Shown here: positions 1 through 7,345 of the stretch, in pieces
How positions within the stretch are numbered: the stretch's first letter is position 1
Layout of the letters: each line of letters opens with the position of its first letter
NCBI GenBank assembly: GCA_947585525.1
Contig: CANPXA010000015.1
Span: 1-16,540, forward strand
Source of the DNA: an uncultured Akkermansia sp.
GTDB lineage: Bacteria; Verrucomicrobiota; Verrucomicrobiia; Verrucomicrobiales; Akkermansiaceae
DNA: 16,540 bases
Reading direction: 5' to 3'
Made by a program: the position numbers and the translations under genes
Notes under the pieces: generated by a model
Databases searched by the model: none
Seen by the model: the letters and a program-made list of their open reading frames with translations, nothing else
What the model was told of the DNA's origin: nothing

Positions 1-76
1 CGAACCCGGAAGTGAAACATTGGCGCGTCGATGATAGTCGGACGCTAGGTCCCGCGAAAGTAGATCGCCGCCAGGA
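1..76 (+). rRNA. rrf: 5S ribosomal RNA, 3' portion (5' end outside window)
   Basis: The window begins inside a 5S rRNA gene. The opening bases CGAACCCGGAAGTGAAAC match the conserved loop and helix III segment of bacterial 5S rRNA. The later GGTCCCGCGAAAGTAG followed by GCCGCCAGGA is the usual 3' half with the closing helix strand. The 5' strand of that closing helix lies outside the window, so the exact 3' end (about 74-78) is estimated. A strong hairpin follows immediately, as expected at the end of an rRNA operon; 16S and 23S genes probably lie to the left (inference). Confidence 0.93.
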
Positions 77-81
77 ATCAT

Positions 82-112
82 GCAGCCCGTAGGGTAACCC
101 CCTGCGGGCTGC
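82..112 (+). terminator. Terminator hairpin of the rRNA operon
   Basis: A 13-bp stem (82-94 GCAGCCCGTAGGG with 100-112 CCCTGCGGGCTGC, one G-T wobble) closes a 5-nt loop a few bases after the end of the 5S gene. It is followed by GTCGTTTA, which is only modestly T-rich. Position and strength argue for transcription termination or 3'-end processing of the rRNA transcript. Confidence 0.8.
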
Positions 113-140
113 GTCGTTTAGAGAAAGAGAGAGAGACTGT

Positions 141-280
141 TTACGAATTACGAATTACGAATTACGAATTGGATGTTAGCGCGCTACGCGCGGAATATGC
201 AATGCACAAGCATCGGTGGTGGGGAAAATCAACAGCCTTGTGTAGTTAGAAAGGTGTTGTTTGCGTCATGCCATCTTGAC
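141..280 (+). repeat. Composite intergenic repeat, copy 1
   Basis: Four tandem TTACGAA heptamers (141-168) are followed by TT and then by the palindrome GCGCG-CTA-CGCGC (179-191). A GCAATGC...GCATCG segment and GGTGGTGGGGAAAATC (215-230) come next. The stretch GAAAGGTGTTG through GCGTCATGCCATCTTG (249-278) aligns with the same internal part of copy 4 read in reverse (GAAAGGTCGGTGTTTACGCCATGCCATCTC). A 72-residue open frame starts inside this repeat but has no sign of being a gene. Confidence 0.8.
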
Positions 281-478
281 TCAGCACCGCCCCATCGGGG
301 TCGTCGATCGCTTTGCCGAGTCGTCAATGGTTTGACATTTTGTTGGGCTTACTTCCTTTATCTCTTGGAAATGCGCTGGGGAATGGGTTGAATGAGCCCA
401 GAGAAGATTTTATTGGGACACATATGGGAGCACGTCGGTCAATTTAGATAAAGTAAGCGTAAAAATTTGTCATGAGGC
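281..478. other. Intergenic stretch with no recognisable gene
   Basis: Together with repeat copy 1 this forms the long gap between the 5S gene and the first protein gene. I see no convincing coding potential and no tRNA. A perfect TTGACA at 332-337 has no good -10 at usual spacing. A weak 8-bp pairing (344-351 with 393-400) spans a long loop and is not convincing. A degraded continuation of the repeat near 300-325 is possible. Confidence 0.5.
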
Positions 479-508
479 TTGCCAAAAAGGGATGGATGTG
501 TCTATAAT
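479..508 (+). promoter_or_regulatory. Sigma70-type promoter upstream of the DUF883 gene
   Basis: TTGCCA (479-484) and a perfect TATAAT (503-508) are separated by 18 bp. The start codon at 543 lies 34 bp after the -10 box, giving a leader of roughly 27 nt. This is the best promoter match in the window and is well placed to drive the envelope trio and perhaps the cupin gene behind it. Confidence 0.72.
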
Positions 509-542
509 GAACGGGAGCTGATGAAACTTAACCCAAGAAAAA

Positions 543-881
543 ATGAGCAACGAAGCAAATGACCAATCTGTAAAGCCGGCGCCGGTTCCGGAACCGGCAC
601 CGTCCTCCGACACACAGAATCGACTGAGTGCCGCGCGAGAGTTCGCAAGCGAGCAATACGAAAAATTGCGCCGAGCCACCGCTGATCAAATGGAAAACGT
701 GCGCCGTTATACAAAGGACGCCCGTCGTCAAATCAATGAAGGGTGGGATGTGACCCGGAACAAGGCGAAAGACTTGCATCGCGCGGGAGAGGAATATGTG
801 AAAGCGAATCCGACCACGAGCGTGCTGGGTGCGCTGGGAATCGGGTTAGTTTTAGGACTTTTGCTGGGAGGACGTCGCTGA
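543..881 (+). CDS. DUF883 family (ElaB/YqjD-like) membrane-anchored protein
   Basis: This 112-residue protein fits the ElaB/YqjD family. A variable, Pro/Ala-rich N-terminus (residues 10-22) is followed by a charged amphipathic helical region (25-82). The family's typical end comes next: the motif AGEEYVKANP, then one hydrophobic glycine-rich segment (about 91-109, VLGALGIGLVLGLLLGG) and a final RR. Members are known in E. coli as inner-membrane, C-tail-anchored proteins that bind ribosomes in stationary phase; whether this one does so is inference. It stands first in a run with a holin-family and a YqjK-like gene, the same association as the E. coli yqjD-yqjE-yqjK cluster. A strong promoter precedes it, and no clear Shine-Dalgarno is visible before the ATG. 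Confidence 0.85.
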   Translation: MSNEANDQSVKPAPVPEPAPSSDTQNRLSAAREFASEQYEKLRRATADQMENVRRYTKDARRQINEGWDVTRNKAKDLHRAGEEYVKANPTTSVLGALGIGLVLGLLLGGRR

Positions 882-915
882 TAATGGCATTGTCCATGGA
901 CGCCGAGGCAAAAAT

Positions 916-1347
916 ATGAGCGAAAAAGAATTACCGGAGAAGCCGAGCACGCTGCGAGAACAGAGTGGAGCTGTTGTCGGCGGTGTACGTGGAGCCGTAC
1001 TGCATACGATGCGGCACGTTGAAGCCTTGGGCGAGTTGCTCCAGGTGGAACTGCAGCAGTACGGACAGAGGCAGCTGCGGCGTGTGACCTGGACACTCGT
1101 CGGAGTGGCCTTGTTGCTCTGCGCTTACATGATGCTGTGCTTCTTTGCGGTGACTGTGCTGCAGCAGTATTTGAAACCCATGTGGGCAGTGCTTGCCGTC
1201 GTGGTTTTCAACGCACTCATCGGGCTGATAGCTCTCTTGGTAGGGGTGTGCAACAAGCCTGTCGGTGTGGTGCCTGAGACCCTGAAAGAATTCAAAACCG
1301 ATTTAGAATGCGTCAAACTTTATCTGAAAGGAAAAGAGAAATCCTGA
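916..1347 (+). CDS. Phage holin family / YqjE-like membrane protein (DUF1469)
   Basis: This 143-residue protein has two hydrophobic membrane segments (about residues 58-82 and 90-113) between a basic-amphipathic N-terminus and a charged C-terminus. The tail motif ETLKEFKTDLECVKLYL resembles the ending typical of the YqjE/DUF1469 family, which profile databases group with holins. The family is an inner-membrane protein of unknown exact function and is not a lysis protein in this setting. The gene starts 34 bp after the DUF883 stop. Its own stop codon overlaps the next ATG by one base (TGATG at 1345-1349), which suggests translational coupling. The family call rests on topology, length, tail motif and neighbours. 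Confidence 0.82.
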   Translation: MSEKELPEKPSTLREQSGAVVGGVRGAVLHTMRHVEALGELLQVELQQYGQRQLRRVTWTLVGVALLLCAYMMLCFFAVTVLQQYLKPMWAVLAVVVFNALIGLIALLVGVCNKPVGVVPETLKEFKTDLECVKLYLKGKEKS

Positions 1348-1721
1348 TGAGATCCGCGGAATCGCGTGTAGCGGTCACGGAGGCGATGGAGGAAGCTATG
1401 GATGGCGCTCGTGGAGTGTACGAGCGTTTCAGTTTGCCGCGTGGATATGTGAAAGCCGGGGTGGTGGCAGCTGCCGGATTGGTGGGGACGTTGGTGCTTC
1501 GACGACTCTTTTCGACAGGGAGTCGGAGGATAGCCGCGGCACCCGGAACAATTGCCCCCGCGCACAATGGAACGGCATTGCTTTATTTGGCGATCCAAGT
1601 GGTCTCTGCATTGTTGTTGCCATGGGTGAAGAGTCGGCTCGAGGGAGCAGAGTGGGGTGAAATGGTGAAGAAGTGGCATCCCTCACACATATTTTTCCGT
1701 TGGTTGGGACTGGAGAAGTGA
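1347..1721 (+). CDS. YqjK-like membrane-associated protein of unknown function
   Basis: I place the start at the ATG at 1347, which overlaps the previous stop (TGATG) and follows a purine-rich AAAGGAAAAGAGAA. That gives 124 residues. An alternative in-frame ATG at 1308 would overlap the upstream gene by 40 nt and is less likely. The protein has an acidic and basic N-terminal helix, a hydrophobic segment around residues 36-52 (AGVVAAAGLVGTLVLRR), and a second hydrophobic stretch near 77-93 (TALLYLAIQVVSALLLPWV). It ends in a Trp/His-rich tail. The third place in a DUF883-DUF1469 run matches the YqjK position in proteobacteria, but I see no strong sequence motif, so the name is by context. It probably acts at the inner membrane. 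Confidence 0.68.
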   Translation: MRSAESRVAVTEAMEEAMDGARGVYERFSLPRGYVKAGVVAAAGLVGTLVLRRLFSTGSRRIAAAPGTIAPAHNGTALLYLAIQVVSALLLPWVKSRLEGAEWGEMVKKWHPSHIFFRWLGLEK

Positions 1722-1724
1722 AGA

Positions 1725-2105
1725 ATGATACCGGCTGCGTACAGGATAGGAGATTCGGATGTGCGTCCTTGGGGGAGCTGGGTGGTGTTGGACAAAACTC
1801 CGCAGTTAGTCGTTAAGAAGCTCATTGTTGCTCCCGGTGAGCGGATTTCTCTGCAGCGCCACAAGTTTCGTTCGGAGAGATGGATCGTGATGCAAGGAGA
1901 GGCGCAGGTGCAAAAGGGGGAGGAGACGCTTATGTTGCGAGCGGGGGACGGTGTTCTGATCCCGCAGAATACGAAGCATCGGCTGAATAACTCCGGAGAG
2001 GGAGAGTTACTCGTGCTCGAGATCCAATTTGGGGAACTGCTTAGCGAGGACGACATCGAACGGCTGGAAGACGATTACGGAAGAAATGAAAAAAACGTTG
2101 ATTGA
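1725..2105 (+). CDS. Standalone phosphomannose-isomerase-type cupin protein
   Basis: This 126-residue protein corresponds to the C-terminal cupin domain of type II mannose-6-phosphate isomerase / GDP-mannose pyrophosphorylase (ManC), without the nucleotidyltransferase part. Family landmarks are RPWGSW (14-19), ISLQRHKFRSERWIVMQG (41-58), the second cupin motif GDGVLIPQNTKHRLNN (74-89), and the close GELLSEDDIERLEDDYGR (103-120). Of the usual cupin metal ligands, H46, E51 and H85 are present. The second His of the first motif is Phe48, and the common EHW is ERW, so metal binding may be altered. The start ATG at 1725 is three bases after the previous stop, preceded by GGAGAAGTGAAG. A role in mannose or polysaccharide metabolism is possible, but isomerase activity cannot be assumed. 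Confidence 0.8.
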   Translation: MIPAAYRIGDSDVRPWGSWVVLDKTPQLVVKKLIVAPGERISLQRHKFRSERWIVMQGEAQVQKGEETLMLRAGDGVLIPQNTKHRLNNSGEGELLVLEIQFGELLSEDDIERLEDDYGRNEKNVD

Positions 2106-2214
2106 GCGTAGAATGTTGAAAAAATAATAAACAGTGGGGAAATTATCGTTTGCAGGCAAAGAAAATCATACCGGGAGAAACGAGCGAAAATGCGTTGAAG
2201 GACACTAATTTGTC

Positions 2215-2243
2215 TTGAAAACGATGTTTTTTCATGTCATATT
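2215..2243 (+). promoter_or_regulatory. Possible promoter for thrS
   Basis: TTGAAA (2215-2220) and CATATT (2238-2243) are separated by 17 bp, 18 bp before the thrS ATG, which implies a very short leader of about 10-12 nt. The 156-bp gap behind the cupin gene is A-rich and shows no T-box motif. The -10 match is only 4 of 6. Confidence 0.4.
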
Positions 2244-2261
2244 GGCGCGAGCTTAAAGAGC

Positions 2262-4187
2262 ATGTCAGATCACAAAGAACGCAAAACTCTCGAAGAACGG
2301 AATCAGGCTAGTGACTTGGAGCGGCTGAGGCATTCCTGCGCACATGTGTGTGCAACGGCTATTTGTCGCATATGGCCGGAGGCGCAGTTGGCCGCAGGTC
2401 CGGCTGTGGAGAATGGGTTTTATTACGACATTGACTTGGATCATCATATTTCCTCGGAAGAATTTGAATTAATTGAAGAGGAGATGCGCAAGGTGGTGAA
2501 GGAGAATGTGCCGTTCGAGAAGACGGTGGTGAGTCGGGAGGAGGCAATGCGTATGGCGGAGAGCGGAGAGCTGGGGAGCGTGGGTCCGCGCAGCGTCCCT
2601 TCCAAGTACAAGGTGGATTTGCTTTCCCGCATCCCGGAAGATGAACCCATTTCCATTTACCGGAACGGTGATTTTACGGATTTGTGTGCCGGACCGCACG
2701 TGGCTCGCACGGGAAACTGCAAGGCATTCAAGATCATGAGTGTGGCTTCCGCCTACTACCAAGGGAATGCCGATGGCCCGCGCTTGCAGCGTGTGTACGG
2801 CACCTGCTTCCCCAACCGCACGCAGTTGGATGAACACTTGGCCCGACTCGAGGAAGCGAAGAAGAGGGATCACCGCAAACTCGGGCGTGAACTGGGACTT
2901 TTTGCAATTGACGAGCTGGTAGGGCAGGGACTGGTGCTCTGGAAGCCGAAGGGAGCCATTATACGGCGCGAGCTGCAGGACTTTATCACCGAAGAGCTGG
3001 ATCGCATCGGCTATTCTCAGGTGTTTACACCTCACATCGGCAAGCTGGACTTGTACATGACGAGCGGTCACTGGGAACACTACAAGGAAAGCCAGTTTTC
3101 GCCGATACCGGATCCGGATGACTTCAAGAAATTGCGCGATGAGGGAACAAGTTGTGCGGAGCTGTTCAACGCCTTAGATACAGGGACAATCGCCGGTTTC
3201 ATGCTCAAGCCGATGAATTGCCCGCACCACATACGCATCTACGCCAACGAGCCGCATTCTTATCGGGACTTACCCGTGCGCCTCGCGGAGTTTGGCACGG
3301 TGTATCGTTGGGAGCAGAGTGGCGAGCTGGGCGGGATGACTCGAGTGCGTGGCTTTACCCAGGACGATGCTCATATCTTCTGCCGCCCGGATCAGATTAA
3401 ACAGGAGGTCCAGCAGTGCATCGGCATTGTCAAACATATCCTCGGTACCTTGGAGATGACGGATTTCAGAGTGAGACTCTCCCTGAGAGACAAGGACTAC
3501 AGTGACCCGAAATATGTGGGAAGCACGGAGAATTGGAAACTCTCGGAACAGGCTTTGCGCGAGGTGTTGCAGGAGGAGGGGTTTGACTTCATCGAGGTGG
3601 AAAACGAGGCGGCTTTCTACGGACCGAAAATCGACTTCATTGTACGGGACGTGATCGGTCGCGATTGGCAATTGGGCACGGTGCAGGTGGATTACAACTT
3701 GCCGGAACGATTTGATCTCACATACACAGGAGCCGACAACAAACCGCATCGACCCGTGATGATTCACCGAGCTCCCTTTGGTTCCATGGAGCGCTTTACG
3801 GGGTTGCTTATCGAGCACTTTGCCGGCAAGTTCCCGACTTGGCTGGCTCCTGAGCAGGTACGAGTGCTGCCCATATCCGACAAGGTGGCGGAGTATGCCG
3901 AAAAGGTTCGCTCCAGACTGGCAGAGGCGGGGATACGGGTGCGAGTGGATGCGGATGCCGATAAAATAGGAGCCAAGATACGCAAGGCTCGCTTGGAGCG
4001 GGTTCCGTATATGCTCGTGGTGGGACAGAGAGAGGCAGAGGAAGGAAAGGTCGCGGTGAGACATCGTGACTTGGACGTGCTAGGGACGGTGGATTTGGAA
4101 GATTTTTGTCAAACGATCCATGAGGAGATCAAGAAGAGACTCATAGCGCCGGTTCCGGGTGCTGAGAAACAAACGTCCGCTTCCTGA
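2262..4187 (+). CDS. thrS: Threonyl-tRNA synthetase lacking the N-terminal TGS domain
   Basis: This cytosolic class II synthetase charges tRNA-Thr. The editing domain begins almost at the N-terminus: HSCAH gives H24 and H28, and DLCAGPH gives D140, C142 and H146, matching the E. coli H73/H77/D180/C182/H186 set, so mischarged Ser-tRNA clearing looks intact. The catalytic core carries zinc ligands C320 (MNCPHH), H371 (DDAHIF) and H502 (MIHRA), motif 2 around R349, and motif 3 GSMER near 507-511. The HGTP anticodon-binding domain occupies about residues 532-625. Compared with E. coli the roughly 60-residue TGS domain is missing. The upstream frame hits a stop at 2196-2198 with no TGS-like sequence between. 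An insertion of about 25 residues (roughly 282-312) precedes the zinc cysteine. The total of 641 aa is therefore normal in length despite the missing domain. Confidence 0.97.
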   Translation: MSDHKERKTLEERNQASDLERLRHSCAHVCATAICRIWPEAQLAAGPAVENGFYYDIDLDHHISSEEFELIEEEMRKVVKENVPFEKTVVSREEAMRMAESGELGSVGPRSVPSKYKVDLLSRIPEDEPISIYRNGDFTDLCAGPHVARTGNCKAFKIMSVASAYYQGNADGPRLQRVYGTCFPNRTQLDEHLARLEEAKKRDHRKLGRELGLFAIDELVGQGLVLWKPKGAIIRRELQDFITEELDRIGYSQVFTPHIGKLDLYMTSGHWEHYKESQFSPIPDPDDFKKLRDEGTSCAELFNALDTGTIAGFMLKPMNCPHHIRIYANEPHSYRDLPVRLAEFGTVYRWEQSGELGGMTRVRGFTQDDAHIFCRPDQIKQEVQQCIGIVKHILGTLEMTDFRVRLSLRDKDYSDPKYVGSTENWKLSEQALREVLQEEGFDFIEVENEAAFYGPKIDFIVRDVIGRDWQLGTVQVDYNLPERFDLTYTGADNKPHRPVMIHRAPFGSMERFTGLLIEHFAGKFPTWLAPEQVRVLPISDKVAEYAEKVRSRLAEAGIRVRVDADADKIGAKIRKARLERVPYMLVVGQREAEEGKVAVRHRDLDVLGTVDLEDFCQTIHEEIKKRLIAPVPGAEKQTSAS

Positions 4188-4251
4188 ATCCGAAAATGAT
4201 TTTTCTCTCTATCTGAATACACAACCTTACCAACTTAACTACACACCTCAC

Positions 4252-4911
4252 GTGCCGTTACCACCCAAAAAACCAACCAACAACAACACCTCTCGCAACA
4301 ATCGTCGAGAGTCATTCAACAAAACCCCGCAAATTCGCGTCAACGAGCGCATACGAGCTCCTCGCGTACGCGTCATCACGGGAGATGGACGACAACTGGG
4401 AGTGATGCCCACGAGGGAGGCCTACACGAAAGCTAAAGAAGTGGGGCTGGATCTCGTGGAGGTGGCGCCCAATGCGGATCCCCCTGTCTGCCGTATCATT
4501 GATTACGGCAAGTTCAAGTACATGCAGGCCAAGCAGCAGAAGAACAATCGTTCTCGTACCGTCCGCATGAAAGAGATCAAACTGCGCATTGGTACCGATG
4601 TGAACGATTACAACGTCAAAATGGCTCGTACGGAGCAATTCCTCGACCATGGCCATAAGGTGCGTTTTCAGCTCCGTTTCAAGGGACGAGAGAATGCCCA
4701 CCAACAAATGGGGCTTGAGGTGATGGCCAAGGTGGTGGAGGATATGAAGACGATGGGACGTGTTGATCAAGCTGCCCGACTTGCCGGCAACACCGTGAGT
4801 ATGGTGCTTTCGCCTCTTCCGGAGGGTCAGAGGGTCAAGAAGTTCAAGAAGTATGAGGAAGAGGATTTCGATACGGAATCCGAGGAATTCGATGCAAAAG
4901 ACGAGGCGTGA
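4252..4911 (+). CDS. infC: Translation initiation factor IF-3
   Basis: IF3 binds the 30S subunit, blocks 50S joining and proofreads start-codon pairing. The N-domain (GDGRQLGVMPTREA, then LVEVAPNADPPVCRIIDYGK) carries the IF3 signature, followed by a basic linker. The C-domain contains the conserved FRGRE-like motif as FKGRENAHQQMG. The C-terminus adds an acidic tail (EEEDFDTESEEFDAKDEA). No ATG lies in frame at the front. I choose the GTG at 4252 (219 aa), which places about 27 residues before IRVNERIRAP. The other candidate is a GTG at 4159, inside the end of thrS, which would add 31 unlikely residues. A rare start fits the known autoregulation of infC by IF3. No Shine-Dalgarno is visible; the 64-nt gap behind thrS is rich in C, A and T. 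The next gene is a phosphate transporter, not rpmI. Confidence 0.93.
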   Translation: MPLPPKKPTNNNTSRNNRRESFNKTPQIRVNERIRAPRVRVITGDGRQLGVMPTREAYTKAKEVGLDLVEVAPNADPPVCRIIDYGKFKYMQAKQQKNNRSRTVRMKEIKLRIGTDVNDYNVKMARTEQFLDHGHKVRFQLRFKGRENAHQQMGLEVMAKVVEDMKTMGRVDQAARLAGNTVSMVLSPLPEGQRVKKFKKYEEEDFDTESEEFDAKDEA

Positions 4912-4956
4912 ACGAGTGAACGGGAACCCTGGGAAACATACACAGAAAAGAGAGCA

Positions 4957-7164
4957 ATGGATCCGATTTATTATGCCATATACGGGATGTTGCTGCTGCT
5001 TTCCGTGTTTGGTTTGAAGGTGGGGGTGAGCAATGATGCGGCGAATTTTTTAAATTCATCGATCGGATGTAAAGCCGGCAGTTTTTACACGGTGGTGGCG
5101 GTGGCCGCGGTGGGAGTGTTGCTCGGGGCAAGTTTTTCGAGCGGGATGATGGAGGTGGCTCGCAGTGGGGTGTTTAATCCTCGGATGTTCAACTTCCATG
5201 AGGTCATGTTGCTTTTTTTGGCGGTGATGATATCCAACGTCATCTTGCTGGATGTGTACAATACGCTGGGATTGCCCACCTCGACAACGATATCGTTGGT
5301 GTTTGCGTTGCTGGGGTCGTCAATCGGGATGGCCGTGTATAGCAAGGACATCGCTACGGACGATGCCCCATTGGCAGCGTACATCAACACGAGCAACGCC
5401 TTCGCTATCGTGGTGGCTATCTTTGTCTCCGTTGTGATCGCGTTTACGTTGGGTTCATGCGTGATGTGGTTTGCTCGTCTGCTTTTCAGCTTCCGCTACA
5501 AGAGAGCCTACAGGTATATCGGACCCTTGTGGTGCGGCAGCGCCCTCACAGCTATCACGTATTTCGCTATTTTCAAGGGACTCAGAGACAGCTCGATGCT
5601 TTCCGACGAAACAAAGGCGTTGCTCAATGCCGATGTGGGAGTGACGATGGCGTGGTGTTGGGTCGCTTGGTTGGTGATCATGGCTTTCCTTCAGTATGTC
5701 TGCCGGGTCAACACGCTGCGCATTGCTGTGTTGAGCGGTACGGGAGCGCTTGCGCTTGCTTTTGCGGGGAATGACCTCGTCAACTTTATCGGCGTTTTCA
5801 TGGCGGCTCAGACGAGTCTGGACATTGCGGGGAGCTACGCCGGAGATGTGTCCAACATGATGATGGGAGAGTTGGCGGCTACAACGATCCAAGCGAATCC
5901 TCTCTATTTGCTCACGGCCGGGTTGATCATGGTGGCTTCACTCTTCTTCTCGAAGAACGCGCGAAAAGTTACGGAGACAGAGCTTAAGCTTTCGTCATCC
6001 AACACGGGGAAGGAACGCTTCGGTTCCAGTTTGGCGGCGCGGGTCATGGTGCGCTATGCGCTCAATACGGCGCGATTCATCGAAAAGGTAACGCCACGGC
6101 CTGTGGCCGAATTTGTGGGAAGGCGTTTTGCTCCGTTGCCTCCGGAGGAGGAAACCGGCACCAATTATGACCTGGTGCGCGGTTCCGTAAACCTCACGAC
6201 GGCTGCATTGCTCATCTCCATTGCCACCTCCATGAAGATGCCCCTCTCTACCACATACGTGACCTTCATGGTGGCGATGGGTTCCTCATTAGCGGATAGA
6301 GCGTGGGGAAGAGATAGCGCCGTGTATCGCATCACCGGTGTGCTCACGGTGACGGGCGGATGGTTCCTGACGGCTATTGGTGCGTGTCTGGCGTCCTTCT
6401 GTGTGGCCCTGGTGTTGGCGTACGGTGGGGTGTGGGCGCAGACCGGGATGATGCTTCTGGCTCTGGCGTTGCTCGTGAGATCAGCTTTGTTGAGTCAAGG
6501 AGCGAAGAAAGAGTACCGCATTCTGGATGTGAGCAAGGATGCCCAAGTGCGTGAATACGGTGCGGCCGCAGCCGGTCGGTTGGGGAGAATGGTGGGAATT
6601 TATAACGCCATGGTAAAAGCGTTGCTCACCGAAGATCGAGAGACACTCAAGAGTTTGCGCAAGAAGACGCGCTCCATGAAGCAGGATTTGAAGTTGGTCA
6701 AGGAAAATGAGGTGTTACCGTCTCTGCCGAATATCCCGCCGGAGCAGGCGGATCGGGGGCAACTCATTTACCGAATCATTGAGATATCCCTCAGCACGTG
6801 TGAATGCTTGCTCGTTTTGGTGAAGGCCAGTTATAATCATATTGACAACAACCATACCGGATTGAACAAAGAGCAGGCGAAAGACCTCCTCGCTCTGACC
6901 GGCAAGATATGGAAATTTTACCCGAACCTCACCGATATGCTCAAAGCCGGGGATTTTGCGGGCATCGACAAAATGTTGGAGGGATCTGACCAGTTGGGAG
7001 ATGATTTTGCCGAGTGCATCACGCGCCACCTCACGCAGAACGCGAATGATGAAAGTAGCATGCGAACAGGCATTCTTTACCTGACCTTGCTTAATGAGAC
7101 CCGTGCCATGGTAAGCCACGCATTTGCGTTGATTCGTCGTATCATGGAGCTCTATAAGGGATGA
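4957..7164 (+). CDS. PiT-family inorganic phosphate transporter with C-terminal helical domain
   Basis: This 735-residue inner-membrane protein imports inorganic phosphate coupled to a cation gradient (family knowledge). The two inverted family signatures are visible: GVSNDAANFL (residues 23-32) and AGNDLVNFIGV (270-280). Each half also has an STT motif, LPTSTTISL near 106-114 and MPLSTTYVT around 429-437. About a dozen hydrophobic segments run to roughly residue 510. The remaining 220 residues are soluble, charged and helical, resembling the PhoU-like regulatory tail of the long PiT proteins of Bacteroidota and Verrucomicrobiota; the PhoU comparison is inference. The gene starts 45 bp after infC behind a purine-rich AAAAGAGAGCA and could be read from the same transcript. 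Its stop codon abuts a 12-bp hairpin. Confidence 0.92.
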   Translation: MDPIYYAIYGMLLLLSVFGLKVGVSNDAANFLNSSIGCKAGSFYTVVAVAAVGVLLGASFSSGMMEVARSGVFNPRMFNFHEVMLLFLAVMISNVILLDVYNTLGLPTSTTISLVFALLGSSIGMAVYSKDIATDDAPLAAYINTSNAFAIVVAIFVSVVIAFTLGSCVMWFARLLFSFRYKRAYRYIGPLWCGSALTAITYFAIFKGLRDSSMLSDETKALLNADVGVTMAWCWVAWLVIMAFLQYVCRVNTLRIAVLSGTGALALAFAGNDLVNFIGVFMAAQTSLDIAGSYAGDVSNMMMGELAATTIQANPLYLLTAGLIMVASLFFSKNARKVTETELKLSSSNTGKERFGSSLAARVMVRYALNTARFIEKVTPRPVAEFVGRRFAPLPPEEETGTNYDLVRGSVNLTTAALLISIATSMKMPLSTTYVTFMVAMGSSLADRAWGRDSAVYRITGVLTVTGGWFLTAIGACLASFCVALVLAYGGVWAQTGMMLLALALLVRSALLSQGAKKEYRILDVSKDAQVREYGAAAAGRLGRMVGIYNAMVKALLTEDRETLKSLRKKTRSMKQDLKLVKENEVLPSLPNIPPEQADRGQLIYRIIEISLSTCECLLVLVKASYNHIDNNHTGLNKEQAKDLLALTGKIWKFYPNLTDMLKAGDFAGIDKMLEGSDQLGDDFAECITRHLTQNANDESSMRTGILYLTLLNETRAMVSHAFALIRRIMELYKG

Positions 7165-7165
7165 G

Positions 7166-7193
7166 GGCAAACGCATTGGGGAATGCGTTTGCC
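7166..7193 (+). terminator. 12-bp hairpin at the end of the PiT gene
   Basis: GGCAAACGCATT (7166-7177) pairs perfectly with AATGCGTTTGCC (7182-7193) around a GGGG loop, one base after the PiT stop codon. No T-run follows on the plus strand, only TATTTACG, so it may act as a 3'-end stabiliser or an imperfect terminator. The same stem recurs at 11477-11503, which shows it belongs to the repeat family and is not specific to this gene. Confidence 0.6.
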
Positions 7194-7307
7194 TATTTAC
7201 GAATTACGAATTACGAATTACGATTTGGAAATAATGCGCGCTACGCGCGTTTCGGTGAGACGAAAGCTCGTGCGGCGAGCTTAAGGCAAAGCCGGGGAGA
7301 CGATGGC
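7166..7307 (+). repeat. Composite intergenic repeat, copy 2
   Basis: The order is the 12-bp hairpin (7166-7193), three TTACGAA heptamers plus a TTACGAT variant (7197-7224), the palindrome GCGCG-CTA-CGCGC (7236-7248), a 5-bp TTTCG/CGAAA stem (about 7250-7265), a 7-bp hairpin AAGCTCG/CGAGCTT (7264-7282), and the module GGCAAAGCCGGGGAGA then CGATGGCC (7285-7307). The last module matches 16006-16030 of copy 4, but its orientation relative to the palindrome is reversed. The copy fills the gap between the convergent PiT and UbiA-family genes. Confidence 0.75.
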
Positions 7308-7345
7308 CTGGGTTCTTGAAAATGAGTTTGTCCTGCAGGGAAACC

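Noticed and set aside
332..363. Promoter from a perfect TTGACA at 332-337
   Set aside because: No acceptable -10 box at 16-18 bp, and no gene starts within a useful distance; the promoter at 479-508 explains expression better.
173..391. 72-codon open frame starting in repeat copy 1
   Set aside because: Its start lies in the repeat (the same start context recurs in copy 3, where the frame ends after 17 codons); Cys-rich, low-quality sequence with no domain and no ribosome site.
2106..2261. T-box or threonine-operator leader before thrS
   Set aside because: No T-box consensus, no antiterminator pair and no tRNA-Thr-like stem were found in the 156-bp gap.
3270..4064. 264-codon antisense open frame in thrS (and a 203-codon one at 2469-3080)
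   Set aside because: Both are shadows of a well-supported thrS; composition is typical of reverse frames and there is no start signal.
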